Shown one piece after another: positions 1 to 9,638 of a DNA stretch of 64,000 bases. Made by a program: the position numbers and the translations under genes. The number at the start of each line of letters is the position of its first letter. The first letter of the stretch is position 1. This DNA is from Bin55 sp964572845. Lineage in GTDB: Bacteria; Pseudomonadota; Gammaproteobacteria; Pseudomonadales; Azotimanducaceae. The notes beneath the pieces are model-generated. The model did no database searches and was not told the DNA's origin. It saw only the letters and a program-made list of their open reading frames with translations. The stretch covers positions 124,001 through 188,000 of the forward strand of contig CAZNFX010000002.1 of NCBI GenBank assembly GCA_964572845.1. The letters are read 5' to 3'.

Positions 1-1593
1 ATCGATGTCTTCCTTCAACTTGTCGTCTTCGGTCGAATCCATTGGTGATGCTTTGTCTTGGTCTTTGAGGAAGTCGCCAATATTGCTGTCTTCGTCTTCA
101 CCGATTGGGGAGTCCGTCGAGACGGGTTGGATGCTGATTCCCTGAATGTGGCGTACCTTGTCGCTGGTGATGCTCATGCGAACGGCCAGCTCTTCAGGTG
201 TTGGGTCGCGTCCGAGCTCTTGGAGCATTTGACGGTAGATTCGGTTGAGCTTGTTGACCAGATCGAACATATGCACTGGAATTCGAATGGTGCGCGATTG
301 GTCGGAAATTGAACGGGTGATGGCTTGCCGAATCCACCAAGTTGCGTAGGTTGAGAACTTGTAGCCGCGACGGTACTCGAATTTGTCGACGGCTTTCATC
401 AACCCAATATTCCCCTCTTGGATGAGATCGAGAAACTGCAGGCCTCGGTTGTTGTATTTCTTGGCAATGGATATGACCAAGCGCAGGTTCGCTTCGACCA
501 TCTCCTTCTTTGCATGCCTGGTCTTCGCTTCGCCCAAAGTGATCCTTCGGTCGATGTCCTTCAATTCGGCAACCGTCATGCCTGTTGAGCTCAAGATAGC
601 CTTGATTTTTCTCTGAGCTCGGAGGATTTCAGGTCGTCGTCGAAGGAGCCTTCGGCTATAGGGTCGATTTCCCTTGATCAGGCGGTCAATCCAAGCGATC
701 GAGGTTCGCTTTCGCTCGAAGTCCTTGTCGAGTTCTTCCAATGGCATACCGACTTGTCGACAGTGTCTGACAATCAGTCTCTCCTGGGTTCCGACTATGT
801 CCATTGCCTCGCGCGGCTTAGCTACCAACTGCTCATGGTGGGTCGGAACGAGCTTGAAGCGTGAAAACACGTCAGCAAGGGTCTCAAGTTGTACCTGACT
901 ACCTCGCGTGCGGCGATTGCCTTCTTCTTTCACAACGCGACGATACTTATTTCTGGCCCGCTTCAGCGCATTGAATCGTTTTTTGGCTTGAACTGGATCG
1001 GGACCTTTGCTCTTGGTGGTGGTCGTGCCATTGGTCTTGGTGGCGTCGATCACGGGTGCCCTTGGAACTTGCTCGGTGGGGTCGAGATATCCAACGAGGA
1101 GTGTCTCAAGACGGCCAATTTCCGTAGCCTTGTCATAGGCCTCTAGCAGTTGGTCGACAGTCCCTGGAAAATAGGCAACGGCAGACAGGACATCTCTCAT
1201 TCCTTCTTCGATCTTCTTGGCGATCTCGATTTCCTGCTCGCGGTTCAGGAGCTCCACGCTTCCCATTTCACGCATGTAGATGCGTGCGGGATCTGTCGTA
1301 CGACCAGCTTCCGACTCAACCGCAGCCAGTGCTGCCGCAGCTTCATCGGCTTCTAGGTCGTCGGTGGTGCTCTCGCTGCTAGTAAGCAGGTCTTCCGCTT
1401 CGGGAGGAGTGTCTCCCACTCGGATCCCGAGATCTAGAAGGTAGGAGATGATCTCCTCAATGCGCTCGTCCTCAGCTGAATCATCGGGCAGGTGGTCGAT
1501 GATTTCGGCAAAGGTCAAGTATCCCTGTTCTCTCCCTTTGTCAATGAGTTCAGTAACGCGAGTCTGTTGAATTTCAGTGGTTGCAGTCTGCAT
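1..1593 (-). CDS. rpoD: RNA polymerase primary sigma factor RpoD (3' end cut off by window)
   Basis: Major housekeeping sigma factor that directs RNA polymerase to -35/-10 promoters. Reading the minus strand from ATG at 1593 gives MQTATTEIQQTRVTELIDKG, an acidic linker, then region 1.2 (DPARIYMREMGSVELL). Region 2.4 (TYATWWIRQAI) is encoded at about 320-350. The frame is still open at base 1, where the text SPIGEDEDSNIGDF marks the region 3/4 junction, so the -35-binding region 4 lies outside. It is the last gene of the rpsU-yqeY-dnaG-rpoD order, 88 bp after dnaG. Identity is very secure; only the missing C-terminus limits the entry. Confidence 0.95.
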   Translation of the reverse strand, partial: MQTATTEIQQTRVTELIDKGREQGYLTFAEIIDHLPDDSAEDERIEEIISYLLDLGIRVGDTPPEAEDLLTSSESTTDDLEADEAAAALAAVESEAGRTTDPARIYMREMGSVELLNREQEIEIAKKIEEGMRDVLSAVAYFPGTVDQLLEAYDKATEIGRLETLLVGYLDPTEQVPRAPVIDATKTNGTTTTKSKGPDPVQAKKRFNALKRARNKYRRVVKEEGNRRTRGSQVQLETLADVFSRFKLVPTHHEQLVAKPREAMDIVGTQERLIVRHCRQVGMPLEELDKDFERKRTSIAWIDRLIKGNRPYSRRLLRRRPEILRAQRKIKAILSSTGMTVAELKDIDRRITLGEAKTRHAKKEMVEANLRLVISIAKKYNNRGLQFLDLIQEGNIGLMKAVDKFEYRRGYKFSTYATWWIRQAITRSISDQSRTIRIPVHMFDLVNKLNRIYRQMLQELGRDPTPEELAVRMSITSDKVRHIQGISIQPVSTDSPIGEDEDSNIGDFLKDQDKASPMDSTEDDKLKEDID

Positions 1594-1681
1594 AACACCC
1601 CATGCTCAGTTGTTGCTAGCCATCGCGGCGAATCAATGTGCCGCCATGGAAATTTCATGTCTCGACCGCCAAGCGGCCATT

Positions 1682-3460
1682 TCACTCCGGTCTTGGTCGG
1701 GAGTCGTCGTCGTCGGACTCGTGGCCTTCGTTGAGTATGTCTAAGAAGACTTTGCCAGCCTCGGGCGTAGTTTCCGTAGGCACGCGTTTGCGACGTTCGT
1801 TGGTTTCGAGCCTGTACACAATGGCTGCGAGAGCGTCGATAGGTCCGTCTCCCAATGCTTCCCCTCGAATATCCGGTCGCGGCTCGGCCGCGAACTTGGA
1901 GAGGACATCTTGCTCTCTCGAACCAGAGTATGATGCCAAAACCTCCGAAAAGTTCCCCAAATCATCGTCTCGAATTCTGCATATGACTTCGCACAAAAAC
2001 GACTCGTTTCGCCACGCTCGACACGTGGCAAGCAAGTCGTCTGGAACTCTGCGGACAAATGCAAAATCGTGAGCGAGAACCTTGAGAACGTTCCGTTCAC
2101 CTCTAGTCAATCTGATGTCATTCCGTCGAGTACGCTCTCGACTTCTGCCATCCGTTCTTCTATTGTTGAATTGTTTCGAGTAGCCGACTCCGTGGATGTC
2201 CTTGATTGACATCTTGACAATGTCGGATAGTCGGCTGAACATTGCTTGCTGATACGTCTCGTAAGAGATGGATCGAATATGCGGCAGCGCTTTTTCTACG
2301 ACTTGGACTCGTGCTTCGACACTGCTCAAATCCACACCTTCGGTCAATTCTCGGAAAAAGTAGTCGGAGGCGGGTTCGGCGGCGTCCAACAGTGCCTGAA
2401 ATTCCTCTGTCCCATGCTCGCGAACAAAGGAATCGGGATCGTGGTTGTCAGGAAGCAGGACTACTCGAATGGTCATTTTCTCTTTGAGGCAAGAGAATCC
2501 TGTAGTCACGGCTCGCCACGCGGCCTTTCTGCCCGCCTCGTCTCCATCAAAGCAGCAAACGATTTCCGGCGCATATCGTCTTGCGACTAGGAATTGCTCT
2601 TCCGTTAGCGCCGTACCGAGCGGCGCAACAGCAACGGGAAATCCATGCTGTGCAAGTGTGACCACGTCCATGTAGCCTTCCACAACAAGCAGCTTGTCGA
2701 GACGTTGATTCGCCTTTCTGGCTTCATGCAGTCCGTAGAGTTCGCGTCCCTTCTTGTACAGGGGCGATTGGGGAGAATTGATGTACTTTGGAATGGAGTC
2801 GCGATCAAGAACTCGACCTCCGAATCCTATGACTCGTCCCCGAGTGTTTCGGATCGGGAACACTACTCGATTCCGAAACAAGTCGAACGGAGGCTTCTCG
2901 ACTTTCTTCACTAGCAAGCCGCACTCGACAAGAACATCATCTTTGATATGGGACAGATTGGACTTCAACGCGCTGAACGAGTCCGGCGCGAACCCAATGC
3001 GATAGAGATCAATGGTCTTGTCCTGAAGTCCTCTGGACTTCAGATATTCCTTGGTCGATTGACTGGCGCGCAACGACTCACGGAAGAACGTCTCAGCCTG
3101 CTCCATTGCGGAATACATAGCGTTGTAGCGGGCCAATTGCTCGTCTGACATTCTGCTGCCTCGATCGGTGGGCATCTTCATTCCAGTGATTCGAGCGAGT
3201 TCCTCCACCGCTTCAGGAAACGTCATGTTCCTCGTGTTCATGACGAAATCGATCATGGATCCGTGGGCTTTGCAGCCGAAGCAGTGATAGGTACCGTTGT
3301 CCGGATAGACGTGGAACGAGGCAGTTTTTTCCTGATGGAAGGGACACTTCCCTTTGTAAGACTTACCTGAACGCTCCAACGATATTCGATCGCCGACCAA
3401 ATGCACGGCATCGACACGCACTCTTAGATCATCGAGGAATTGCTGGGTGAATTGGACCAT
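1682..3460 (-). CDS. dnaG: DNA primase DnaG
   Basis: Synthesises RNA primers at the replication fork with the DnaB helicase. The 592 residues begin with a CHC2 zinc finger (C39, H42, C60, C63). The catalytic core follows, with a Toprim domain whose LLVVEGYMDVV motif places the conserved Glu near residue 261 and a FDGDEAGRKA motif about 50 residues later. The C-terminal helicase-interacting part is divergent, as is usual. Length fits the family (about 580-640). It lies 23 bp downstream of yqeY and 88 bp upstream of rpoD, the classical macromolecular-synthesis operon. Confidence 0.96.
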   Translation of the reverse strand: MVQFTQQFLDDLRVRVDAVHLVGDRISLERSGKSYKGKCPFHQEKTASFHVYPDNGTYHCFGCKAHGSMIDFVMNTRNMTFPEAVEELARITGMKMPTDRGSRMSDEQLARYNAMYSAMEQAETFFRESLRASQSTKEYLKSRGLQDKTIDLYRIGFAPDSFSALKSNLSHIKDDVLVECGLLVKKVEKPPFDLFRNRVVFPIRNTRGRVIGFGGRVLDRDSIPKYINSPQSPLYKKGRELYGLHEARKANQRLDKLLVVEGYMDVVTLAQHGFPVAVAPLGTALTEEQFLVARRYAPEIVCCFDGDEAGRKAAWRAVTTGFSCLKEKMTIRVVLLPDNHDPDSFVREHGTEEFQALLDAAEPASDYFFRELTEGVDLSSVEARVQVVEKALPHIRSISYETYQQAMFSRLSDIVKMSIKDIHGVGYSKQFNNRRTDGRSRERTRRNDIRLTRGERNVLKVLAHDFAFVRRVPDDLLATCRAWRNESFLCEVICRIRDDDLGNFSEVLASYSGSREQDVLSKFAAEPRPDIRGEALGDGPIDALAAIVYRLETNERRKRVPTETTPEAGKVFLDILNEGHESDDDDSRPRPE

Positions 3461-3483
3461 GCTGAATTGCAGACGCGTTTAAA

Positions 3484-3936
3484 TCAGCCGGTCAGTTTCT
3501 CGCGAACCAGTGCGCTGACTCGAGACATGTCAGCGCGACCAGCCAATGTCTCTCGTAATTTTCGCATGATTTGCCCCATTTGTTTCATGTCACTTGCCCC
3601 TAATTCGCGACAAACCGCTTCAATTTGCTCTGTCACCTCGCTTTCGTTCATTTGTTGCGGGGTAAATGCCTCGATCACGCCAATTTCGAACTCCTCCTGC
3701 TGAGCCAGATCATTGCGGTTCGCATCTGCATATTGCTCGGCCGAGGATCGTCGCTGCTTTATCATCCGGTTCAACAAAGTCAGGACATCTGCGTCCGTCA
3801 AACTTTCCGTGCTGTCGATTTCCGCTTGCTTGATTTCCGCATTGATCAGACGCAGAGCGGCCAGCAATTTGCGGTCGCGCGAGCGCATGGCTGCACGGGT
3901 AGATTCTGTAATGCGATCCTGCAGACTAGATGCCAT
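3484..3936 (-). CDS. yqeY: GatB/YqeY domain protein
   Basis: A 150-residue, mostly helical protein of the YqeY family, related to the C-terminal tRNA-binding region of GatB. It starts MASSLQDRITESTRAAMRSR and contains the family pattern of an early Arg-rich helix, LRLINAEIKQAEID, and a C-terminal Met/Gly segment (MKQMGQIMRKLRE). The exact role is unsettled; amidotransferase-like tRNA binding is inferred from the fold. It sits between rpsU and dnaG on the same strand, the conserved position in many gammaproteobacteria. Confidence 0.92.
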   Translation of the reverse strand: MASSLQDRITESTRAAMRSRDRKLLAALRLINAEIKQAEIDSTESLTDADVLTLLNRMIKQRRSSAEQYADANRNDLAQQEEFEIGVIEAFTPQQMNESEVTEQIEAVCRELGASDMKQMGQIMRKLRETLAGRADMSRVSALVREKLTG

Positions 3937-3985
3937 GGAATGCTTTGTGTTGCTGTCTGACTACGGGAGTCGAGACAGTGTTAGT

Positions 3986-4201
3986 TCAGTGAAGTCGTTC
4001 GAAGCGACGAGCTTCTCGTTGCAATTTCTTTAGGTGACGCTTGACGGCCGCCGCATTTTTGCGCTTGCGTACGGTAGTGGGTTTCTCGTAGTATTCGCGA
4101 CGCCGCGCTTCAGACAACACGCCTGCTTTCTCGCAGGCGCGCTTGAAGCGACGAAGCGCCAGATCGAAGGGCTCGTTGTCTCTAACTTTGACCGAAGGCA
4201 T
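3986..4201 (-). CDS. rpsU: 30S ribosomal protein S21
   Basis: Small-subunit protein involved in translation initiation. The 71-residue reading starts MPSVKVRDNEPFDLALRRFK, the standard S21 N-terminus, and ends in a highly basic tail (KLQREARRFERLH). I chose ATG at 4201 rather than a longer in-frame start because it matches the family length and has an AGAGG ribosome-binding site (plus-strand cctct at 4209-4213). First gene of the macromolecular-synthesis operon. Confidence 0.96.
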   Translation of the reverse strand: MPSVKVRDNEPFDLALRRFKRACEKAGVLSEARRREYYEKPTTVRKRKNAAAVKRHLKKLQREARRFERLH

Positions 4202-4550
4202 TCGGCAACCTCTTGCGTGGGGCGGCGATTTTACACCGATACTGGGCAAATGCAAATTTTGCTGGAGCAGGACTCATCGAGCAAACGTGTCGGAACTTAG
4301 TTTTTCAAGAGTAGCAGCAGCATAGTCGTTCGGGGTTGACAGGAATAGCATAGGGGCGTGAGGCTCAAACGCCTAGCATAGTGCTTGAACATTCGAGAGG
4401 TATGCGCTCTTGTGCGAGTCTGGGTCATGTCCATGGATGCCCGCTTTGGCGCAAGAGAAGGAAAGTCAGGCTTTGGGCTTGCAGGATTGCTTAAATTGAC
4501 CTGGTGCGTCGCTTAAAATCCCGTTCCTCTTGCAAGCAACCGAATCCAAC
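4202..4550. other. Divergent intergenic region rpsU / argC
   Basis: About 350 bp without a gene between divergently read rpsU and argC. The rpsU-proximal end carries the putative promoter listed separately. The argC-proximal half has AT-rich blocks (for example TTGACC and TAAAAT near 4496-4520), but their 12 bp spacing is too short for a clean sigma-70 promoter. A 5 bp stem (GGCGT/ACGCC) occurs near 4355-4375. I see no RNA gene. Confidence 0.5.
4228..4255 (-). promoter_or_regulatory. Putative sigma-70 promoter of the rpsU-yqeY-dnaG-rpoD operon
   Basis: On the minus strand a -35-like TTGCAT (4250-4255) is followed after 16 bp by a -10-like TAAAAT (4228-4233). It lies 27 bp upstream of the rpsU start, where the operon promoter is expected. 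This is pattern matching only. Confidence 0.5.
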
Positions 4551-5489
4551 ATGTCTGCCCAAGTTTACATCGATGGTAAGGAAGGCACTACGGGTCTTTT
4601 GCTGCACAAAGAACTAGCAAGTCGGAGTGACATCGAGATTTTGTCGATCGATCCAGCTTTGCGCAAGGATCCAGACGCTAAGAGAGAAATTTTCCGACAA
4701 GCCGATGTCGTTGTCCTGTGCTTGCCAGACGCAGCTGCAACGGAAGCGGTTTCATTGTGCAACGAGACTAGGTTTCTGGACGCGAGCACAGCACATCGAG
4801 TCAACCGAGACTGGGTCTACGGACTACCCGAGTTGGCAGAAGGCCAAAGAGAGAAAATCGCTGGGGCTCAACGTGTTAGCAATCCGGGTTGCTATTCAAC
4901 AGGTTTTCTCTTGACCATGAAACCATTGATTGACGAGGGATTGCTACCTCGCAGCGCGCTAGTTCGAACTCATGCGATATCTGGTTATTCAGGGGGCGGC
5001 AAGAAATTGATCGGTAGATATCAGGAGCAAGGCAGACATCAGGAGGAAGGCCGACCCTACGCACTAACTCTTCAACACAAACATGTATCTGAGATGCAAC
5101 ACTATGCCGACTTGGACCAATCACCACTGTTTGAGCCAATGGTGGGTGGGTTCTACCGGGGCATGTTGGTTCAGACGCCGCTGTTTGCAAAGGAATTGGA
5201 GGGCTATGATGGACCTGAAAGCGTTTTGGATGCCTTTCGAAGAAAGTACGAGAAGGAACTCTTCGTCAAAGTTTGCTCATCAGAGAACAAGGATCTGCTT
5301 GACAGTGGTTTTCTTTCTCCACAAGATTGCAATGGCACCAATCATGTAGAGTTGTTCGCGTTTGGTCACGACCATCAGGTTACTGTTACCGCGCGTTTGG
5401 ACAATCTTGGCAAAGGAGCAGCGTTGGCAGCCGTCCAAAACTTGAACCTAATGCTAGGACTACCGGAAGAAACGGGACTTGAACCATGA
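4551..5489 (+). CDS. argC: N-acetyl-gamma-glutamyl-phosphate reductase, type 2
   Basis: NADPH-dependent third step of arginine biosynthesis, reducing N-acetylglutamyl phosphate to the semialdehyde. The protein starts MSAQVYIDGKEGTTGLLL. At 312 residues it belongs to the short type-2 ArgC group. The catalytic Cys is C114 in SNPGCYSTGF, and HVELFAFG near the C-terminus is typical. ATG at 4551 is preferred over an in-frame start 21 bp upstream because it places the family N-terminus correctly. Its stop overlaps the next ATG (ATGA), so it is translationally coupled to an aminotransferase. Confidence 0.93.
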   Translation: MSAQVYIDGKEGTTGLLLHKELASRSDIEILSIDPALRKDPDAKREIFRQADVVVLCLPDAAATEAVSLCNETRFLDASTAHRVNRDWVYGLPELAEGQREKIAGAQRVSNPGCYSTGFLLTMKPLIDEGLLPRSALVRTHAISGYSGGGKKLIGRYQEQGRHQEEGRPYALTLQHKHVSEMQHYADLDQSPLFEPMVGGFYRGMLVQTPLFAKELEGYDGPESVLDAFRRKYEKELFVKVCSSENKDLLDSGFLSPQDCNGTNHVELFAFGHDHQVTVTARLDNLGKGAALAAVQNLNLMLGLPEETGLEP

Positions 5490-6733
5490 GTGAAGTAGAG
5501 CAATTGCAGCAGCGTTACGAAGACTTGCAAGCACAGGGTTTGTCTTTGAATCTGACTCGCGGCAAACCTGGCGCGGAGCAACTAGACCTAAGCAACGACC
5601 TTGACGGGATCCTGAAGGGCAACTATCGATCAGTTGACGGCGGAGACACTCGAAACTATGGCGGAATAAGAGGCATTCCTGAAATTCGGGAAATTGGCGG
5701 ACATATCCTAGGTATCGACCCAAGCAACGTAATTGCAGCGGGAAATTCAAGCCTTCAGCTAATGTACTTCGTGGTGGATCAATTGACTAGCCAGGGTCTG
5801 GCAGGCCCGCCACTGCGTTCTAAGTCCAGCATCACGGCGATTTGTCCAGTCCCAGGCTACGACCGACACTTTACGCTCTCGGAGAGATTGGGCGCCCGCA
5901 TGGTAAACGTGCCGATGACTGCCGATGGTCCCGACATGGACGAAGTTGAAGACTTGGTACGGACCGACCTCTCAACGAGTTTCCTGTGGTGTGTGCCCAA
6001 GCACTCGAACCCCACCGGGTATACCTATAGTCCGTCTACTGTGGACCGGATCGCCGCATTGCCGGCGCTGCGTGATCGTGAACCCGACTCGCCGTTCTAT
6101 GTTCTTTGGGACAACGCGTATGCACTTCATGACTTTGAGCATCCGCCCGTAGAGCTTGCTTCTATCTATGAGTGCAGCCGACAGCATGGCACGCAAGACC
6201 GCATTGTGCAGTTCGGGTCCACGTCCAAGATGACATTTGCCGGCGGCGGGGTCGCGTTCCTGGGAGGATCTGACGCCATACTTGATGGATTTGAGCAGTA
6301 TCTTTCAGCGGCAACTGTCGGTTTCGACAAGGTGAACCAGCTCCGACATGCCCACTTCTTTCGCGATGAAGCAGGTCTACGGGAGCACATGTCGAACCAT
6401 GCTTGCATATTGAAGCCCAAGTTTGATGCCGTGCAGAAGGGCTTGACAAGAGAATTGGGCAATCGGGGCATTGCCGAATGGACCCAGCCTACGGGAGGCT
6501 ACTTCGTGTCGCTTGATGTAAAGCCAGGCTGCGCATCTAAAATCGTTGAATTGGCTCAGCAAGCCGGACTGTCTCTGACACCCGCAGGAGCAACATTCCC
6601 CTACGGCGACGATCCCAACGATTCCAACATTCGAATTGCGCCTACTTTTGCCAAATTAGAGGAGGTGGAGTCCGCTATCGAAATATTGGGTGTTTGCGTA
6701 CGCTTGGCAACAGCTCGTGCACTTGAATCTTAG
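5486..6733 (+). CDS. Aspartate-aminotransferase-like PLP enzyme (subclass represented by mycobacterial Rv3722c)
   Basis: A 415-residue fold-type I aminotransferase. The N-terminal LNLTRGKPGAEQLDLS is characteristic of the divergent aspartate aminotransferase family (Pfam Asp_aminotransf type) rather than of AspC. NYGGIRGIPEIREIGG, NPTG at about 175-178, VLWDNAYALHD and the PLP lysine K248 in STSKMTFAGGG are all visible. The family exchanges amino groups between glutamate and oxaloacetate. Coupling to argC by a 4 bp ATGA overlap suggests a role in Glu/Asp/Arg nitrogen metabolism, which is inference. Confidence 0.85.
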   Translation: MSEVEQLQQRYEDLQAQGLSLNLTRGKPGAEQLDLSNDLDGILKGNYRSVDGGDTRNYGGIRGIPEIREIGGHILGIDPSNVIAAGNSSLQLMYFVVDQLTSQGLAGPPLRSKSSITAICPVPGYDRHFTLSERLGARMVNVPMTADGPDMDEVEDLVRTDLSTSFLWCVPKHSNPTGYTYSPSTVDRIAALPALRDREPDSPFYVLWDNAYALHDFEHPPVELASIYECSRQHGTQDRIVQFGSTSKMTFAGGGVAFLGGSDAILDGFEQYLSAATVGFDKVNQLRHAHFFRDEAGLREHMSNHACILKPKFDAVQKGLTRELGNRGIAEWTQPTGGYFVSLDVKPGCASKIVELAQQAGLSLTPAGATFPYGDDPNDSNIRIAPTFAKLEEVESAIEILGVCVRLATARALES

Positions 6734-6880
6734 TTCGATAGCCAGATCTCTTGTTGCCTCTCGGCCTTTCATATACACGAGTGGAACGCTGACTGTGCAT
6801 GCAGAACCATAGTTGGGCTGGGCTGACTAACAGAATAGATATGTTGTACCCAACTACCACGCCGATGGAGTAGAGAGCGA

Positions 6881-7705
6881 ATGCCGAAACCTACACGCGT
6901 AGGGCTAGTGCAAATGTGTGCCAATCAGGACGTGCCCTCTAATCTTGCCGCGTGCCGAGAATTGGTTGAACGCGCTGCAGGGATGGGTGCAGAGGTTGTG
7001 TTTCTACCGGAATCCTTCGCGTTCATCGGGTCGGATCGGGAATTGAAGAGCCATGTGGAATCGTTCGCCAGCCCTGGTCCCATTCTGACGACCTGCATCG
7101 AAATGGCGCGTCAAGGCAATCTACATTTGGTCGCAGGTGGTTTCCCTGAGGCTGCCGAAGACGGCAGAGCGCACAATACCTGCTTTCATGTCAACCCATC
7201 CGGCGACATTGTTGCCCGCTATCGAAAAATTCACCTCTTTGACGTCGATTTGTCAGATGGCACTCGCATGATGGAATCCCGAGGCACTTCGCCTGGCGAT
7301 CGCGTAGTCACGACGGATATGCCATTTGGGGGATTGGGGCTCAGCGTATGCTACGACGTACGGTTTCCATCGTTGTACCAAGCGCTGGTAGATGAAGGCG
7401 CTGTTGCTCTAGCGATTCCTGCAGCATTCATGAAGTCCACCGGTCGAGCCCATTGGCATGTATTGATGCGTGCACGTGCGATAGAGTGCCAGTCTTATGT
7501 AATCGCAGCTGCGCAGTATGGCGACCACAATCATCGGGGAAGAAAATCGTTCGGCCATTCACTAGTTGTAGATCCGTGGGGCAAGATTGCAGTTGAGTGT
7601 GAGACTGACAAAAATGATGTCATTGTTGCTGACATAAACCCCAGCGAAGTGAACAGAATCAGGAGCGAACTCCCAAGCCTGCAAAACAGAGGATCGTGGC
7701 AATGA
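6881..7705 (+). CDS. Carbon-nitrogen hydrolase, Nit1/Nit2-like amidase
   Basis: A 274-residue nitrilase-superfamily hydrolase with the complete catalytic set: E44 (LPESF), K116 (YRKIHLF) and C157 (SVCYDVRFPSLY). The sequence pattern resembles deaminated-glutathione amidase/omega-amidase proteins that clean up transaminase side products, so metabolite repair is the likely role. It starts 147 bp after an aminotransferase, and its TGA overlaps the ATG of the next gene (ATGA at 7702-7705). Substrate cannot be fixed from sequence. Confidence 0.88.
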   Translation: MPKPTRVGLVQMCANQDVPSNLAACRELVERAAGMGAEVVFLPESFAFIGSDRELKSHVESFASPGPILTTCIEMARQGNLHLVAGGFPEAAEDGRAHNTCFHVNPSGDIVARYRKIHLFDVDLSDGTRMMESRGTSPGDRVVTTDMPFGGLGLSVCYDVRFPSLYQALVDEGAVALAIPAAFMKSTGRAHWHVLMRARAIECQSYVIAAAQYGDHNHRGRKSFGHSLVVDPWGKIAVECETDKNDVIVADINPSEVNRIRSELPSLQNRGSWQ

Positions 7706-8760
7706 ACGATAGCCAATCTACCCGCAGACCGACCAGCATGTTGTTCGCACTTGCCGCGGTCGTAATCGTTTTGGCCGGCTTGAAGGCGGGACAGACTGTA
7801 TTAGTGCCGTTCCTGCTCGCAGTATTCATAGCAACGATTGCCAGCACACCTATACAGTGGCTAGCCAAACATCGTGTACCAACTTGGTTGGCCGTAACGA
7901 TAGTGTTGGTAGTTTTGGTCGTTGCGGTAACCGGACTGGGTTTGGTCGTCTTGCAAACGGTAAGGGAGCTCAACGCTGAACGAGGCGTTTACATTGAGAG
8001 GCTTGTCGCCATGAGAGACGGCGTGATAGCTGGATTGCAAAGCCTTGGAGTGCCGATTGCAGAAGACTGGGCATCCCAACTCCTCGATCCCGCCAAAGCA
8101 TTTGGATTGGCCGGCGATGTGGTGCAAAGGGTTGCGTCTCTAGTGGCATCAGGCTTTCTCGTTCTGCTCACGGTGATCTTCATTCTGGCCGAAGCAACTG
8201 AATGGCCCAAGAAGCTCAAGACTTTCTTGTCTGACCGCGATATGGAAATTGAATGGATTAATCAGTTTGGTTCCACGTTGAATCGCTACATTGCCATAAA
8301 GACCAGTACTAGCCTCCTTACAGGGACGCTCGTTACGATTTTCTTGTCCATTGTCGGTGTCGACTTTGCGATCTTGTGGGGATTGCTCGCATTCCTTCTC
8401 AACTACATACCCAACATAGGCAGTTTCATTGCGGCCACTCCGGCGGTCCTGATTTCTTTGGTCCAACTCGGCTACGGTTCCGCATTCATAGTGCTCGTTG
8501 GCTATGTAGTAATCAATGTTGGAATTGGAGCGGGGATTGAACCGCGTTTTCTAGGTCGAACATTGGGAATATCGACATTGATTGTGTTTCTCTCGTTGAT
8601 ATTCTGGGGTTGGATGTTTGGACCAATAGGCATGCTGCTGTCGGTTCCGCTAACTATGACGGCGAAAATTGCTTTCGGCACCTCTCAATCCACGGAGTGG
8701 ATTGCACACTTGCTCGAACCAGGAGTTCCGCGCAACAATCAAATCAAAGCGGACAAGTAG
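7702..8760 (+). CDS. AI-2E family transporter (PerM-type membrane protein)
   Basis: A 352-residue polytopic membrane protein of the AI-2E/PerM family. Hydrophobic segments include LFALAAVVIVLAGLKAG near the N-terminus, two further spans near 50-80, and a C-terminal bundle with the family text ALLWGLLAFLLNYIPNIG-like (here ILWGLLAFLLNYIPNIGSF) and GWMFGPIGMLLSVPLT. Members export diverse solutes or ions; AI-2 export is proven for few. ATG at 7702 is chosen over GTG 7696 because it overlaps the upstream stop. Confidence 0.88.
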   Translation: MNDSQSTRRPTSMLFALAAVVIVLAGLKAGQTVLVPFLLAVFIATIASTPIQWLAKHRVPTWLAVTIVLVVLVVAVTGLGLVVLQTVRELNAERGVYIERLVAMRDGVIAGLQSLGVPIAEDWASQLLDPAKAFGLAGDVVQRVASLVASGFLVLLTVIFILAEATEWPKKLKTFLSDRDMEIEWINQFGSTLNRYIAIKTSTSLLTGTLVTIFLSIVGVDFAILWGLLAFLLNYIPNIGSFIAATPAVLISLVQLGYGSAFIVLVGYVVINVGIGAGIEPRFLGRTLGISTLIVFLSLIFWGWMFGPIGMLLSVPLTMTAKIAFGTSQSTEWIAHLLEPGVPRNNQIKADK

Positions 8761-8884
8761 CGTCAGAGATTCAACGAATCCGTTCTAAGCGGGTTTGTTG
8801 AATTGCCATACAGTCTGCAACCGTTGCGTTGGCGGCCATAGGCTGTATCCTAGACCCATTGAAGTGAGGGATCATTAGGCTCGC

Positions 8885-9616
8885 ATGCTAATACCCTTGT
8901 ATGACCACAACCCCGTGGACAAGACTCCTGTGGTCACCTATGCCCTCATAGGATTGAACGTCCTAACGTGGGTAGGACTTCAAGGAATGGGCATCAACCC
9001 ATTGTTCGTGGAGTCGATCTGCAGGTTTGGATTGGTCAGCGGCGATTTGCTGGGAAGCATTCCCGCGGGTTCCGGGATTATGTTGTCTGCAACGCAGGTG
9101 TGTCGCTTCGATGGCTCGCCGGACATTCACACCTTGATAACGTCCATGTTCATGCATGGTAGCTGGCTTCACCTGATCGGCAACATGTGGTTTTTGTGGA
9201 TTTTTGGCGACAACGTCGAGAATGCGATTGGGCGCGTCAAGTTCCTGGTTTTCTACTTGGTGTGCGGTCTCGCTGCTGCAGCAGCGCAGATTGCGATTGA
9301 CACGCAGAGCATAGTTCCCATGGTTGGGGCCTCTGGTGCCATTGGAGGCATTATGGGGGCCTACATAGTGCTGCATCCCAGAGCACGAGTTAAATCACTG
9401 TTGTTCCTGCTGTTTTTCATTACGGTTATCGAAGTGCCTGCCATGATAATTCTGGGTATTTGGTTCCTGTCCCAGCTTCTCTCAGGATTGCCGCAACTTG
9501 GAGGGATGAGCGACGGTGGCGTCGCGTTCTGGGCTCACATCGGAGGCTTCGTTGCGGGAGCGGGCCTGATTTTCCTGCTCAAACCCAAGACGCAGGTCTT
9601 TACGTTTCGTCGCTGA
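8885..9616 (+). CDS. Rhomboid family intramembrane serine protease
   Basis: A 243-residue membrane protein with the rhomboid core. HLIGNMWFLWIFGDNVE lies in the second core helix, the catalytic Ser is S150 in GASGAIGG, and the partner His is H218 in AHIGGF. It starts with the common bacterial N-terminus MLIPLYDHNP. Both dyad residues are present, so it should be active; substrates are unknown. It is a single gene ending 22 bp before a convergent gene. Confidence 0.92.
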   Translation: MLIPLYDHNPVDKTPVVTYALIGLNVLTWVGLQGMGINPLFVESICRFGLVSGDLLGSIPAGSGIMLSATQVCRFDGSPDIHTLITSMFMHGSWLHLIGNMWFLWIFGDNVENAIGRVKFLVFYLVCGLAAAAAQIAIDTQSIVPMVGASGAIGGIMGAYIVLHPRARVKSLLFLLFFITVIEVPAMIILGIWFLSQLLSGLPQLGGMSDGGVAFWAHIGGFVAGAGLIFLLKPKTQVFTFRR

Positions 9617-9638
9617 GTCGATCTTTAGATCTTCCCTA

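Noticed and set aside
4496..4522. TTGACC...TAAAAT promoter for argC
   Set aside because: The spacer is only 12 bp, too short for a sigma-70 promoter.
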